DNA of 64,000 nt from contig NZ_JACHXO010000001.1 in the NCBI RefSeq assembly GCF_014192155.1, positions 894,069 to 958,068 on the forward strand, read 5' to 3'. This document shows positions 1 to 7,727 of this stretch, piece by piece; within the stretch, counting starts at the first letter, position 1, and the number at the start of each line of letters is the position of its first letter. Position numbers and translations under genes: made by a program. The DNA is from Roseateles terrae. GTDB taxonomy: Bacteria > Pseudomonadota > Gammaproteobacteria > Burkholderiales > Burkholderiaceae_C. The notes under the pieces were generated by a model. That model saw only the letters and a program-made list of their open reading frames with translations. It was not told where the DNA came from and searched no databases.

Positions 1-2
1 CG

Positions 3-443
3 GCGAAGGCCGCCACGGCCAAGACCACTGCCAAGAAGGGCGCAGCCAAGCCGGCCGGCCCGGCTCCGCTGGCGGAAGCCGGCCCTGAGCAGCTGGCCGC
101 TGCGGAGCAGGCTTACATGGGCCACTACGACTGCGAATTCAAGCAATCGGTGGACATCCAGCCGAATGCCAAGCATCCCGGCTACATCGACGTTTCGTTC
201 CTGAAGCAGGTCTTCACGATGAAGCCGGTGCTGTCCTCCACGGGCGCGCTGCGTCTGGAAGACGTGACGGGTCGCACCCTGATGGTCCAGATTGCCAACA
301 AGTCGATGCTGCTGGACGTCAATGCCGGCCGCCGCCTGGTGGACGAGTGCATTCACCCGACCCAGCGCGCCGCGATTGAAGCTGCACGCGCCTCGTCGGC
401 CGTGCCCGTCAGCAGCCTGGGCATCACCCCTGCCGGCCACTGA
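3..443 (+). CDS. C-terminal part of small MliC-like hypothetical protein
   Basis: The reading frame is open from the left edge of the window, so the true start lies outside. The visible N-terminal part is a low-complexity Ala/Lys/Pro stretch, followed from about nucleotide 111 by a compact domain beginning AYMGHYDCEF and containing a second cysteine in VDECIHP. The pattern of one early Cys, a TMKPVLSSTGALRLED strand region and a late Cys resembles the membrane-bound lysozyme inhibitor (MliC) fold, in which the two cysteines form a disulphide. That assignment is inference from pattern only. A strong intrinsic terminator follows the stop codon at once. Confidence 0.6.
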   Translation, partial: AKAATAKTTAKKGAAKPAGPAPLAEAGPEQLAAAEQAYMGHYDCEFKQSVDIQPNAKHPGYIDVSFLKQVFTMKPVLSSTGALRLEDVTGRTLMVQIANKSMLLDVNAGRRLVDECIHPTQRAAIEAARASSAVPVSSLGITPAGH

Positions 444-462
444 TCCACCGCACACCAAGAAA

Positions 463-486
463 AGCGCGCCACGGCGCGCTTTTTTT
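463..486 (+). terminator. Intrinsic terminator after the MliC-like gene
   Basis: A perfect GC-rich stem (AGCGCGC pairing with GCGCGCT around a CACG loop) is followed directly by a run of seven T. It sits 20 bases after the stop codon at 443. Confidence 0.85.
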
Positions 487-580
487 CGCCCCTGCACCAG
501 CGCCGCCCCGGCCCTTCCCCCGCCCGACGCGACGCGACCGGACGCCACGCGCCACGCCTCGCCTTGCCACGGTGTATCGC

Positions 581-676
581 ATCGGAGGCCAGGGGTGCCC
601 TGTTCCCGTAAGTATTAGAGGAAGCCCCGAAGGGGCTGGGGGACATGGAGGGAACAGGGTACCCCTGGCCTCCGAT
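581..676. repeat. Large inverted repeat with nested hairpin
   Basis: The left arm at 581-607 and the right arm at 650-676 are 27-base inverted copies with a single mismatch (one C/T difference, which would be a G-U pair in RNA). The intervening 42 bases contain a second perfect hairpin, AGCCCCGAAGGGGCT, at 623-637. The element fills most of the non-coding gap between the MliC-like gene and the toxin-antitoxin pair. It has no T-run, so it is not a standard terminator. It could be a small MITE- or REPIN-like element, or a structured RNA/DNA site; the sequence does not decide between these. Confidence 0.8.
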
Positions 677-727
677 GACGCTCCACCTTCGCAGACAGAA
701 GCCCCAACTGTTCCCTCCCGCACCCCA

Positions 728-750
728 AGTATGTAGAATCCATACATACT
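728..750. promoter_or_regulatory. Palindromic operator of the vapBC pair
   Basis: AGTATGTA and TACATACT form a perfect 8-base inverted repeat around a 7-base spacer, 31 bases upstream of the antitoxin start. Antitoxins of the AbrB/VapB type usually bind such AT-rich dyads to repress their own operon, so this is the likely autoregulatory site. Binding is inferred. Confidence 0.6.
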
Positions 751-781
751 TTCCGTTCCATACCACCCCCGGGAGCCCACC

Positions 782-1027
782 ATGGAAGCCACCGTCGCCG
801 AACGCGGTCAGATCACGCTGCCCAAGGCCGTCCGCGACGCGCTGGGCCTCACCAAGGGCACCACGTTGAAGGTGGAACTGGACGGCGCCCGCATCATCCT
901 CCGCAAGAACGTGGACGACGCCATTTCCCGCGCCCGCGGCCGGTTCAAGCTCCCCGACGGCACCACCACCGACGACGTGATGCGTGACCTCCGCGGCCGC
1001 GCGCCCACCGACCCCACGCAGGCCTGA
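782..1027 (+). CDS. vapB: AbrB/MazE-fold antitoxin (VapB-type)
   Basis: This 81-residue protein begins with a swapped-hairpin AbrB (SpoVT-AbrB) DNA-binding domain: residues 1-45 show the family pattern RGQITLPKAVRDALGL followed by GTTLKVELDGARIIL. The C-terminal half (about 46-81) is charged and probably wraps the toxin. The start codon lies 6 bases before the toxin gene would need it, and the toxin ATG at 1034 follows the stop at 1027 by only 6 bases, the usual antitoxin-toxin order. A dyad at 728-750 upstream fits autorepression. Neutralisation of the adjacent PIN toxin is known for the family and inferred here. Confidence 0.85.
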   Translation: MEATVAERGQITLPKAVRDALGLTKGTTLKVELDGARIILRKNVDDAISRARGRFKLPDGTTTDDVMRDLRGRAPTDPTQA

Positions 1028-1033
1028 TCGTCC

Positions 1034-1480
1034 ATGATTGCTGTTGACAGCTCCGTCCTCATCGACCTCCTGGGCGACGCGCCCGGCGCCGATGCGGCTG
1101 AAGCTGCGCTGCGCCTGGCGCTCTCCTCCGGCCCGGTGGTGCTGTGTGATGTGGTCCTCTCCGAAGTCACCGCCGGCCTGGGCCACGGCTCCGAAGTGAT
1201 GGACGCGCTGGAAGAGATGGGGCTGAGCTTCTCCCCCATCGACCAGCGCGCCGCCATCCGTGCCGGCGAGATGCAGCGCAAGTTCAAGCAGCGCCTGCTT
1301 GACACGCCCTCCCGCAAGACGGCCCAGGCCCCCGAGCCTGCCCCCAGCACCCGTGCCCTCGCCGACTTCCTCGTCGGCGCCCACGCCATGCTGCAGTGTG
1401 ACGGCCTCATCACCCGCGATCACGGATTTTTCCGCGACTATTTCAAGGGACTCAAAGTCATCGTGCCCAGTGCGCCCTGA
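1034..1480 (+). CDS. vapC: PIN-domain ribonuclease toxin (VapC-type)
   Basis: The 148-residue protein has the PIN nuclease layout: D5 in IAVDSSVLIDLL, E44 in VLSEV, D111 in LADFLVGAHA and D129 in LITRDHGFF, the four acidic residues that bind Mg/Mn. VapC toxins cleave specific RNAs (often tRNA or rRNA) when the antitoxin is lost; the target here is unknown. A Pro/Ala-rich insert at about 92-107, just before the third acidic residue, is longer than in many VapC proteins. It is co-transcribed with the upstream AbrB-type antitoxin (6-base gap). Confidence 0.87.
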   Translation: MIAVDSSVLIDLLGDAPGADAAEAALRLALSSGPVVLCDVVLSEVTAGLGHGSEVMDALEEMGLSFSPIDQRAAIRAGEMQRKFKQRLLDTPSRKTAQAPEPAPSTRALADFLVGAHAMLQCDGLITRDHGFFRDYFKGLKVIVPSAP

Positions 1481-1537
1481 CACCAAGATCCCGCTTCACT
1501 GACCCAAGCCAGAGACCTACAGAGACTGGAGTTCGCA

Positions 1538-4129
1538 ATGCTGCAAGCCTACCGCCAACATGAAGCCGAGCGCGCCGCGCTGGGCATCCCGCCGCTGCCG
1601 CTGGATGCCAAGCAAGTCGCCGAGCTGATCGAGCTGATCAAGAACCCGCCTGCCGGCGAAGGCGAATTCCTGCTCAACCTGCTGACGCACCGCGTGCCTC
1701 CGGGCGTGGACGATGCAGCCAAGGTCAAGGCCAGCTTCCTCGCGGCGGTCGCCCACGGTGACCTTACCGTCGCGCTGATCTCCAAGACCAAGGCCACCGA
1801 GCTGCTGGGCACCATGGTGGGCGGCTACAACGTCAAGCCGCTCGTCGATCTGCTGGACGACAAGGAGGTGGCCTCCGTCGCTGCTGCCGGTCTGAAGAAG
1901 ACCCTGCTGATGTTCGACGCCTTCCACGACGTCGCCGAGAAGGCCAAGGCCGGCAACGCCCAGGCCACCGCTGTCATCCACAGCTGGGCCGATGCCGAGT
2001 GGTTCACCTCGCGCCCGGAAGTCGAAAAGAAGATCACCGTCACCGTCTTCAAGGTGCCCGGCGAAACCAACACCGACGACCTCTCCCCCGCTCCGGACGC
2101 CTGGAGCCGCCCGGACATCCCGCTGCACTACCTGGCCATGCTGAAGAACACGCGTCCGGACGCGGCCTTCAAGCCGGAAGAAGACGGCAAGCGCGGCCCG
2201 ATGCAGTTCATCGAGGACCTCAAGAAGAAGGGCCACCTGGTGGCCTACGTCGGTGACGTCGTCGGCACCGGCTCCTCGCGCAAGTCCGCCACCAACTCGG
2301 TGATCTGGGCCACCGGCCAGGACATCCCGTACGTGCCGAACAAGCGCTTCGGCGGCGTCACCCTGGGCACCAAGATCGCTCCGATCTTCTTCAACACCCA
2401 GGAAGACTCCGGCTCGCTGCCGATCGAAGTCGATGTGAACAACCTCGAAATGGGTGACGTGATCGACGTCTACCCCTACGACGGCAAGATCGAGAAGAAC
2501 GGCGCCATCGTCGCCGAGTTCTCGCTCAAGAGCGACGTGCTGCTGGACGAAGTCCGCGCCGGCGGCCGGATCAATCTGATCATCGGCCGCTCGCTGACCG
2601 GCAAGGCCCGCGAATTCCTCGGCCTGCCCGCCTCCACCCTGTTCCGCCTGCCCAAGCCGCCGGTGGACAGCGGCAAGGGCTTCACCCTGGCGCAGAAGAT
2701 GGTCGGCCGTGCGTGCGGTCTGCCCGAGAACCAGGGCATCCGCCCCGGCACCTACTGCGAACCGAAGATGACCACCGTCGGCTCGCAGGACACCACCGGC
2801 CCGATGACCCGGGACGAGCTGAAGGACCTGGCCTGCCTGGGCTTCTCGGCTGACCTCGTCATGCAGTCGTTCTGCCACACCGCCGCCTATCCCAAGGCCG
2901 TGGACGTGAAGATGCATCGCGAACTGCCGCACTTCATCAGCGACCGTGGCGGCGTGGCCCTGCGCCCGGGCGACGGCGTCATCCACAGCTGGCTGAACCG
3001 CCTGCTGCTTCCCGACACCGTCGGCACCGGTGGCGACTCGCACACCCGCTTCCCGATCGGCATCAGCTTCCCGGCCGGCTCCGGCCTGGTCGCCTTCGGC
3101 GCCGCCACCGGCGTCATGCCGCTGGACATGCCGGAATCGGTGCTGGTGCGCTTCAAGGGCCAGATGCAGCCCGGCGTCACCCTGCGTGACCTGGTGCATG
3201 CCATCCCCCTGTACGCCATCAAGGCCGGCCTGCTGACCGTCGAGAAGAAGGGCAAGAAGAACATCTTCTCCGGCCGCATCCTCGAAATCGAGGGTCTGCC
3301 TGACCTGAAGGTGGAACAGGCCTTCGAGCTGTCCGACGCCTCGGCCGAACGCTCGGCGGCCGGCTGCACGATCAAGCTGAATCCGGAACCGATCAAGGAG
3401 TACCTGACCTCCAACATCGTCCTGATGAAGAACATGATCGCCGACGGTTATGCCGACAAGCGCACCCTGGAGCGCCGCATCAAGAATGTGGAAGCCTGGC
3501 TGTCCAACCCGAACCTGCTGGAAGCTGACAAGGACGCCGAGTACGCCGCCGTGATCGAGATCGATCTGGCCGACATCAAGGAACCCATCGTCTGCTGCCC
3601 GAACGATCCGGACGACGCCAAGTTCATGTCGGAAGTGCAAGGCACCAAGATCGATGAAGCCTTCATCGGCAGCTGCATGACCAACATCGGCCACTTCCGT
3701 GCCGCGGCCAAGCTGCTGGGCGGTGCCCGCGACATTCCGGTCAAGCTGTGGGTGGCACCGCCCACCAAGATGGACCAGAACGAGCTGATCAAGGAAGGCC
3801 ATTACGCCACCTTCGGCACGGCCGGTGCCCGCACCGAAATGCCGGGCTGCTCGCTGTGCATGGGCAACCAGGCGCAGGTGCGTGAAGGCGCGACGGTCAT
3901 GTCGACCTCCACCCGCAACTTCCCCAACCGTCTGGGCAAGAACACCAACGTGTTCCTGGGCTCGGCCGAACTGGCCGCCGTCTGCTCCAAGCTGGGTCGC
4001 ATCCCGACGCTGCAGGAGTACCACGAGGCGATGGGCATCATCAACAAGGATGCCGCCAGCGTCTACCGGTACATGAACTTCGACCAGATCGAAGAGTACG
4101 CAGAGACCGCGAAGTCCGTCTCGGTCTAA
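1538..4129 (+). CDS. acnB: Aconitate hydratase B / 2-methylisocitrate dehydratase
   Basis: This 863-residue protein has the AcnB architecture: an N-terminal HEAT-like domain (about 1-160), then the swivel domain containing [13 protein letters not shown], then the catalytic core. The [4Fe-4S] ligands are C713 in IGSCMTNIG and C771/C774 in GCSLCMGN, which match the AcnB family spacing. It interconverts citrate and isocitrate in the TCA cycle and can also act on 2-methyl-cis-aconitate. The ATG at 1538 is preceded by GGAG at a good distance. The gene stands alone: toxin genes upstream and a terminator directly after it. Confidence 0.97.
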   Translation: MLQAYRQHEAERAALGIPPLPLDAKQVAELIELIKNPPAGEGEFLLNLLTHRVPPGVDDAAKVKASFLAAVAHGDLTVALISKTKATELLGTMVGGYNVKPLVDLLDDKEVASVAAAGLKKTLLMFDAFHDVAEKAKAGNAQATAVIHSWADAEWFTSRPEVEKKITVTVFKVPGETNTDDLSPAPDAWSRPDIPLHYLAMLKNTRPDAAFKPEEDGKRGPMQFIEDLKKKGHLVAYVGDVVGTGSSRKSATNSVIWATGQDIPYVPNKRFGGVTLGTKIAPIFFNTQEDSGSLPIEVDVNNLEMGDVIDVYPYDGKIEKNGAIVAEFSLKSDVLLDEVRAGGRINLIIGRSLTGKAREFLGLPASTLFRLPKPPVDSGKGFTLAQKMVGRACGLPENQGIRPGTYCEPKMTTVGSQDTTGPMTRDELKDLACLGFSADLVMQSFCHTAAYPKAVDVKMHRELPHFISDRGGVALRPGDGVIHSWLNRLLLPDTVGTGGDSHTRFPIGISFPAGSGLVAFGAATGVMPLDMPESVLVRFKGQMQPGVTLRDLVHAIPLYAIKAGLLTVEKKGKKNIFSGRILEIEGLPDLKVEQAFELSDASAERSAAGCTIKLNPEPIKEYLTSNIVLMKNMIADGYADKRTLERRIKNVEAWLSNPNLLEADKDAEYAAVIEIDLADIKEPIVCCPNDPDDAKFMSEVQGTKIDEAFIGSCMTNIGHFRAAAKLLGGARDIPVKLWVAPPTKMDQNELIKEGHYATFGTAGARTEMPGCSLCMGNQAQVREGATVMSTSTRNFPNRLGKNTNVFLGSAELAAVCSKLGRIPTLQEYHEAMGIINKDAASVYRYMNFDQIEEYAETAKSVSV

Positions 4130-4149
4130 CTTCCGGACTTCTCGGTATC

Positions 4150-4184
4150 AGGCCCCTCGGCGAAAGCCCTGGGGCCTTTTTCTT
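4150..4184 (+). terminator. Intrinsic terminator after acnB
   Basis: AGGCCCC and GGGGCCT form a 7-bp stem around a 14-base loop and are followed by TTTTTCTTTT. The hairpin starts 20 bases after the acnB stop. Confidence 0.85.
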
Positions 4185-4192
4185 TTCTTCTA

Positions 4193-4228
4193 TTTCTGTA
4201 TTGACAGAAATTTCTGTAGGAATACAGT
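4193..4228 (+). promoter_or_regulatory. Promoter with overlapping palindromes for the GbsR-family gene
   Basis: A perfect -35 hexamer TTGACA (4201-4206) and a -10-like TACAGT (4223-4228) are 16 bases apart. Overlapping dyads cover this promoter: TTTCTGT/ACAGAAA at 4193-4210, the perfect palindrome ACAGAAATTTCTGT at 4204-4217, and CTGTA/TACAG at 4214-4227. The predicted transcription start falls at about 4235, next to the ATG at 4236. The dyads are good candidates for autorepression by the regulator itself. Confidence 0.6.
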
Positions 4229-4235
4229 CGGCTCC

Positions 4236-4766
4236 ATGGAACTCAGCACCACCGCCCAACGATTCGTTCTGCACTGGGGAGAAATGGGCAGCGCCTGGGG
4301 TGTGAACCGTACTGTCGCGCAGATCCATGCCCTGCTCTACTTCCACGGTCATCCGCTCAATGCGGAGCAGATTGCGGAGACCTTGTCGGTCGCCCGGTCC
4401 AACGTCAGCAACAGCCTCAAGGAGCTGACCAGCTGGAACCTGGTGCGCGTGACCCACCTGATGGGGGATCGTCGCGACTACTTCGAGACCTCCGTCGATG
4501 TCTGGGAACTGTTCCGCACCGTGGTGCGAGAACGCAAGCACCGCGAATTCGACCCCACCGTCCGCATGCTGGCCGAACTGGTCGAGGGGGACGGCTTCCG
4601 GGACGAAGCGCCCGACACCCAGGAACGGGTCCGCGAATGCCTGCGCCTGATGCAGACACTCGGCGCATGGTCGGAAGAAATGATGCGCTTGTCTCCCTCC
4701 ACGCTGGAGAAGGTGCTCAAGCTGGGTGCCAGCGTGCAGCGCTTTGTCCGGCGGGACGAAACCTGA
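4236..4766 (+). CDS. GbsR/MarR-family transcriptional regulator
   Basis: The 176-residue protein resembles the GbsR branch of the MarR family: a short N-terminal helix containing GSAWGVNRTVAQIHALL, then a winged helix (about 35-85) with the recognition segment SVARSNVSNSLKELTSWNLV and a wing around GDRRDYFET. The C-terminal half is helical and probably dimerises. It heads a co-directional run of redox and membrane genes that it probably controls. No ribosome-binding site precedes the ATG, and the promoter is placed so that the mRNA may be leaderless. An internal ATG at 4284 after GGGGAGAA is the alternative, but starting there would remove conserved N-terminal residues. Confidence 0.85.
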   Translation: MELSTTAQRFVLHWGEMGSAWGVNRTVAQIHALLYFHGHPLNAEQIAETLSVARSNVSNSLKELTSWNLVRVTHLMGDRRDYFETSVDVWELFRTVVRERKHREFDPTVRMLAELVEGDGFRDEAPDTQERVRECLRLMQTLGAWSEEMMRLSPSTLEKVLKLGASVQRFVRRDET

Positions 4767-4813
4767 TTCCAGCCTCCCGGTTGCTCGCAAGACCTCACCC
4801 GATTGGAGCCTTC

Positions 4814-5365
4814 ATGCGATTCCCTCGTCCACGCTTCAGCGCTCCGGCCGGTGCAGCCGCCGACGGCGTCTATCCGCTCACGGTGTTCTATGACGGCCAG
4901 TGCCCCATCTGCCTGGCGGAAATGACCAACCTGATGCTGCGCAACACCGCCGGCCTGATGCGCTTTGAAGACGTGTCCAGGCCCGGATTCAGCAGCTTTC
5001 CGCCCGGTGCCGACATGCCCGCCCTGATGGCCCTGCTCCATGTGCAATGCGCCGATGGCCGCGTCATCAAGGGTGCGGAGGCACTCCGGCTGGTGTATGC
5101 CGGCGCCCGTCTGCGGGGCCTGGCCTGGCTGATGAGTGCCCCAGGGTTGCGGCAACTGGCGGATTGGAGCTACCCGATCCTGGCGCGCAACCGCTATCGC
5201 ATCCCCAGGCCGGTGGCCCGCATCCTCTTCGAAACCGGCTTGCGCCGTGCTGCCGAGCGCCGCGCCGGAGCCTCGGCTTGCCGGTCCGGTCAGTGCGAGC
5301 TGCCTGCCCATCAGCCGCACGTCCAGCCACACCCCAATCCGCACCCTAATCCCCATCAGGAGTGA
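4814..5365 (+). CDS. DCC-family (DUF393) thiol-disulphide oxidoreductase
   Basis: The predicted 183-residue protein has the family hallmark YDGQCPICLAEM with a CxxC pair at C30/C33, near the start of a thioredoxin-like domain. The name DCC comes from the aspartate and two cysteines of this motif, and a thiol-disulphide exchange role is known for the family, although substrates are rarely defined. I chose ATG 4814, preceded by GGAG, over a more upstream in-frame start that would overlap the regulator. The last 20 residues are an unusual His/Pro/Asn repeat tail ending HPNPHPNPHQE. The SDR gene starts 4 bases after the stop, so the two are translated together. Confidence 0.83.
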   Translation: MRFPRPRFSAPAGAAADGVYPLTVFYDGQCPICLAEMTNLMLRNTAGLMRFEDVSRPGFSSFPPGADMPALMALLHVQCADGRVIKGAEALRLVYAGARLRGLAWLMSAPGLRQLADWSYPILARNRYRIPRPVARILFETGLRRAAERRAGASACRSGQCELPAHQPHVQPHPNPHPNPHQE

Positions 5366-5369
5366 CAAC

Positions 5370-6236
5370 ATGCCCGGTTCCATCCTCGTTTGCGGCGCCA
5401 GCGGTTTCATCGGCCGACGCATCGTCCGCGCCTTGCGTGATGCCGGCCTGACGGTCACCGAAGCCAGCTCCGCCACCCACAACTTCAGTCAGAACCTGCA
5501 GGCCTCGGACTGGTTGCCGCGCCTCCAGGGCTTCGACGCGGTGGTCAATGCGGTGGGCATCCTGCGCGACACGCGCCAGCGCAAGCTGGTGGCGCTGCAT
5601 CACCGCGCCCCGGCCGCCTTGTTCGAAGCGTGCGCGCAAGCGGGCATCCGAAAGGTGGTGCAGATCTCGGCCAATGGCGTGACGCAGTTCAACACCCGCT
5701 ACGCCAGCACCAAACGCGCCGCTGATGAGGTGCTGCTGCGCCTGCGTGCCGAGGGTCGGCTGGACGGCACCGTGGTGCGTCCGAGCATCGTGTATGGCCG
5801 CGGCGGCGCCAGTTCCGCCCTCTTCATGAATCTGGCGCGCCTGCCGGTGATGGTGCTGCCCGCAGCAGCGCTGAAAGCCCGCATCCAGCCGGTGGCGGTG
5901 CAGGATGTGGCGCAGGCGGTGGTGAAGCTGATCCAGAACGGCGGGCCGGAGGTGGTGACGGCGGTCGGGGCGCAGGCGCTGTCGCTGTCCGACTTCATCG
6001 CCGAACTGCGCCGTCAGCTGGGCCACGGCAAGGCGATGGTGGTGCCGCTGCCGGAGGCGCCGAGCCGCTGGAGCGCCCAGCTGGGGGACCACTTCTCCTT
6101 CCAGCCGTGGAGCACCGAAAGCCTGGCGATGCTGCAGGAAGACAACGTCGGCGATGCTGACGCCTTTGCCCGGTTGCTCGGTCGCAGCCCGCTGCCGCTG
6201 GAGCGGTTCGTGGAGGCCGCATGGCAATCGGCCTGA
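5370..6236 (+). CDS. NAD(P)-binding SDR (atypical, NDUFA9/epimerase-like)
   Basis: This 288-residue protein starts at ATG 5370, which has AGGAG just upstream. The N-terminal Rossmann motif is GASGFIGRR (residues 9-17), and a YxxxK-like segment (YASTKRAADEVLLRL) appears near residue 110. It belongs to the atypical/extended SDR group that includes NDUFA9-like and ubiquinone-associated proteins. It sits between a DCC oxidoreductase and a DoxX-like membrane protein and overlaps the latter by 16 bases, so it probably works with these on a membrane redox task. The substrate is not evident. Confidence 0.82.
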   Translation: MPGSILVCGASGFIGRRIVRALRDAGLTVTEASSATHNFSQNLQASDWLPRLQGFDAVVNAVGILRDTRQRKLVALHHRAPAALFEACAQAGIRKVVQISANGVTQFNTRYASTKRAADEVLLRLRAEGRLDGTVVRPSIVYGRGGASSALFMNLARLPVMVLPAAALKARIQPVAVQDVAQAVVKLIQNGGPEVVTAVGAQALSLSDFIAELRRQLGHGKAMVVPLPEAPSRWSAQLGDHFSFQPWSTESLAMLQEDNVGDADAFARLLGRSPLPLERFVEAAWQSA

Positions 6237-6610
6237 CCCCTTTCCGCCATCGTCGTACCCGTCGGCTGGCGCGGGCGAGCCTGGTCTTCCTGTGGCTGCT
6301 GACCGCGCTGGTGAGCGTGCTGGAACTGCAGGGACAAGGCCGCCACTTGCTGGAGACCGCGCATCTGCCCGGCGCGTGGATTGCGCCGGTGATCCTGGCG
6401 GGGGCGGCTCTTGACCTGGCGCTGGGGTTGGCGATGTGGCGCTGGCATCGCCGCTGGGTCTACCTCGCCGCCGGGCTTGCGATGCTGGGCATGACGGTCG
6501 TGGGGACGCTGCTTCTGCCGGAGCTCTGGCTGGACCCGCTCGGCCGACTGTCCAAGAACATTCCGATTGCCGCGCTGCTGCTGATCCTGCATGAGGATGC
6601 GCCAGCCTGA
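6221..6610 (+). CDS. DoxX-like membrane protein
   Basis: The 129-residue protein is almost wholly hydrophobic, with three to four predicted membrane helices (for example FLWLLTALVSVLEL, VILAGAALDLALGLAMW and LAMLGMTVVGTLLL). The length and topology fit the DoxX-like family found beside SDR and DUF2269 proteins. Its start overlaps the preceding SDR gene by 16 bases, which implies translational coupling. No catalytic residues are visible; DoxX-type proteins are usually thought to serve membrane redox chemistry. Confidence 0.78.
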   Translation: MAIGLTPFRHRRTRRLARASLVFLWLLTALVSVLELQGQGRHLLETAHLPGAWIAPVILAGAALDLALGLAMWRWHRRWVYLAAGLAMLGMTVVGTLLLPELWLDPLGRLSKNIPIAALLLILHEDAPA

Positions 6611-6624
6611 GCGGCTCATCAACC

Positions 6625-7101
6625 ATGAACACCTATCTGGTCATCAAGTGGCTGCACATCCTCTCCAGCGTCCTGCTCGCTGGCACCGGATTCGGCACGG
6701 CCTTCTATCTGTTTTTCGCCAATCGCAGCGGCTCGGTCGCGGCCCAGGCGGTGGTCGCACGCCTGGTGGTGAAGGCGGACCTGTGGTTCACCACACCGGC
6801 CGTGATCATCCAGCCGCTCAGCGGCCTGTGGCTGGTCACCACGGCGGGCTGGCCGTTGACGGCCCCGTGGCTGGTGCTCTCCATCGCGCTGTATCTGCTG
6901 GCCGGCGCCTGCTGGCTGCCGGTGGTGTGGCTTCAATTGCGACTGGCCCGCATGGCCCAGCAGGCGGTGGACACGCAGCAACCGCTGCCGGCGCTCTACT
7001 GGCGGTATGCCCGCTGGTGGGAGGCGCTGGGCTACCCGGCGTTCACTGCGGTGGTGGTGGTCTTCTTCCTGATGGTCAACAAGCCGGCCCTGTGGGGATG
7101 A
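6625..7101 (+). CDS. DUF2269-like integral membrane protein
   Basis: The 158-residue product has four predicted transmembrane helices and starts with the family-like NTYLVIKWLHILSSVLLAGTG, placing a histidine (KWLHI) within the first helix. It begins 15 bases after the DoxX-like gene and ends the GbsR-led cluster. The same gene neighbourhood (GbsR, DCC, SDR, DoxX-like, DUF2269) recurs, as far as I recall, in related Burkholderiales, but the biochemical function of DUF2269 proteins is not established. Confidence 0.78.
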   Translation: MNTYLVIKWLHILSSVLLAGTGFGTAFYLFFANRSGSVAAQAVVARLVVKADLWFTTPAVIIQPLSGLWLVTTAGWPLTAPWLVLSIALYLLAGACWLPVVWLQLRLARMAQQAVDTQQPLPALYWRYARWWEALGYPAFTAVVVVFFLMVNKPALWG

Positions 7102-7150
7102 GCGACGCGTCCATCGGAGGCGCTGCGCCCCACTGGACGGCCCCTTCCAG

Positions 7151-7180
7151 GTGATGTCCGGGTGATGTCCGGGTGATGGA
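7151..7180. repeat. Short 11-bp tandem repeat
   Basis: GTGATGTCCGG is repeated twice in tandem with a third partial copy, in the gap between the DUF2269-like gene and the GAF-domain gene. No function is apparent. Confidence 0.7.
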
Positions 7181-7211
7181 ACGGTCATGGGCCTTGAAGG
7201 ACAATCCGCCC

Positions 7212-7727
7212 ATGAGTTTCGAACACACACCGATGCTGGACATGTCCAGCGCCGAGGCCAAACGCGTCTCCTACACCACCCTGCTTGAACAGACCCAGGC
7301 CATCCTGCATGGCGAACGGGATCGCATTGCCAACCTCGCGCAATTCGCGGCCCTGGTCTACAACAGCGTGCCTCAGCTCAACTGGGCAGGCTTCTACCTG
7401 GTGAATCCGTCCAACGACCGGGAACTGGTCCTGGGCCCGTTTCAGGGCAAGGTGGCCTGTGTACGGATCAGCTTCGAGCGCGGCGTCTGCGGCGCGGCCG
7501 CCCGCACGCAGGAAGTCCAGCTCGTGGAAGATGTGCATGCCTTCCCTGGCCACATCGCCTGTGATGCCGCCTCCCGGTCCGAACTGGTGGTGCCTGTTGT
7601 GGCCGGTGGTCGCCTGCAGGCCGTGTTCGACCTGGACAGCCCCGAACCGTCTCGCTTCGATGTGGAAGACGCCGCGGGCTTCCAGGCCATGCTGGCCGCC
7701 CTGATCGACGGTACGGACTGGTCATGA
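7212..7727 (+). CDS. msrC: Free-methionine-(R)-sulfoxide reductase (GAF domain)
   Basis: The 171-residue protein is a single GAF domain with the three redox cysteines of fRMsr at C83, C93 and C117 (contexts KVACVRIS, RGVCGAAA and HIACDAAS), at almost the same positions as in the E. coli enzyme. It reduces free methionine-(R)-sulfoxide in the cytoplasm, probably with thioredoxin. ATG 7212 was preferred because AAGG lies at ribosome-binding distance; upstream GTG/ATG codons at 7173/7176 fall in an 11-bp tandem repeat. The stop overlaps the start of cpdB (ATGA). Confidence 0.9.
   Translation: MSFEHTPMLDMSSAEAKRVSYTTLLEQTQAILHGERDRIANLAQFAALVYNSVPQLNWAGFYLVNPSNDRELVLGPFQGKVACVRISFERGVCGAAARTQEVQLVEDVHAFPGHIACDAASRSELVVPVVAGGRLQAVFDLDSPEPSRFDVEDAAGFQAMLAALIDGTDWS

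Noticed and set aside
1517-4024. 835-residue open frame antisense to acnB
   Set aside because: It mirrors the codon pattern of acnB in GC-rich DNA, has a His/Gly/Ala-rich composition without any domain, and lies wholly opposite an essential recognisable gene.
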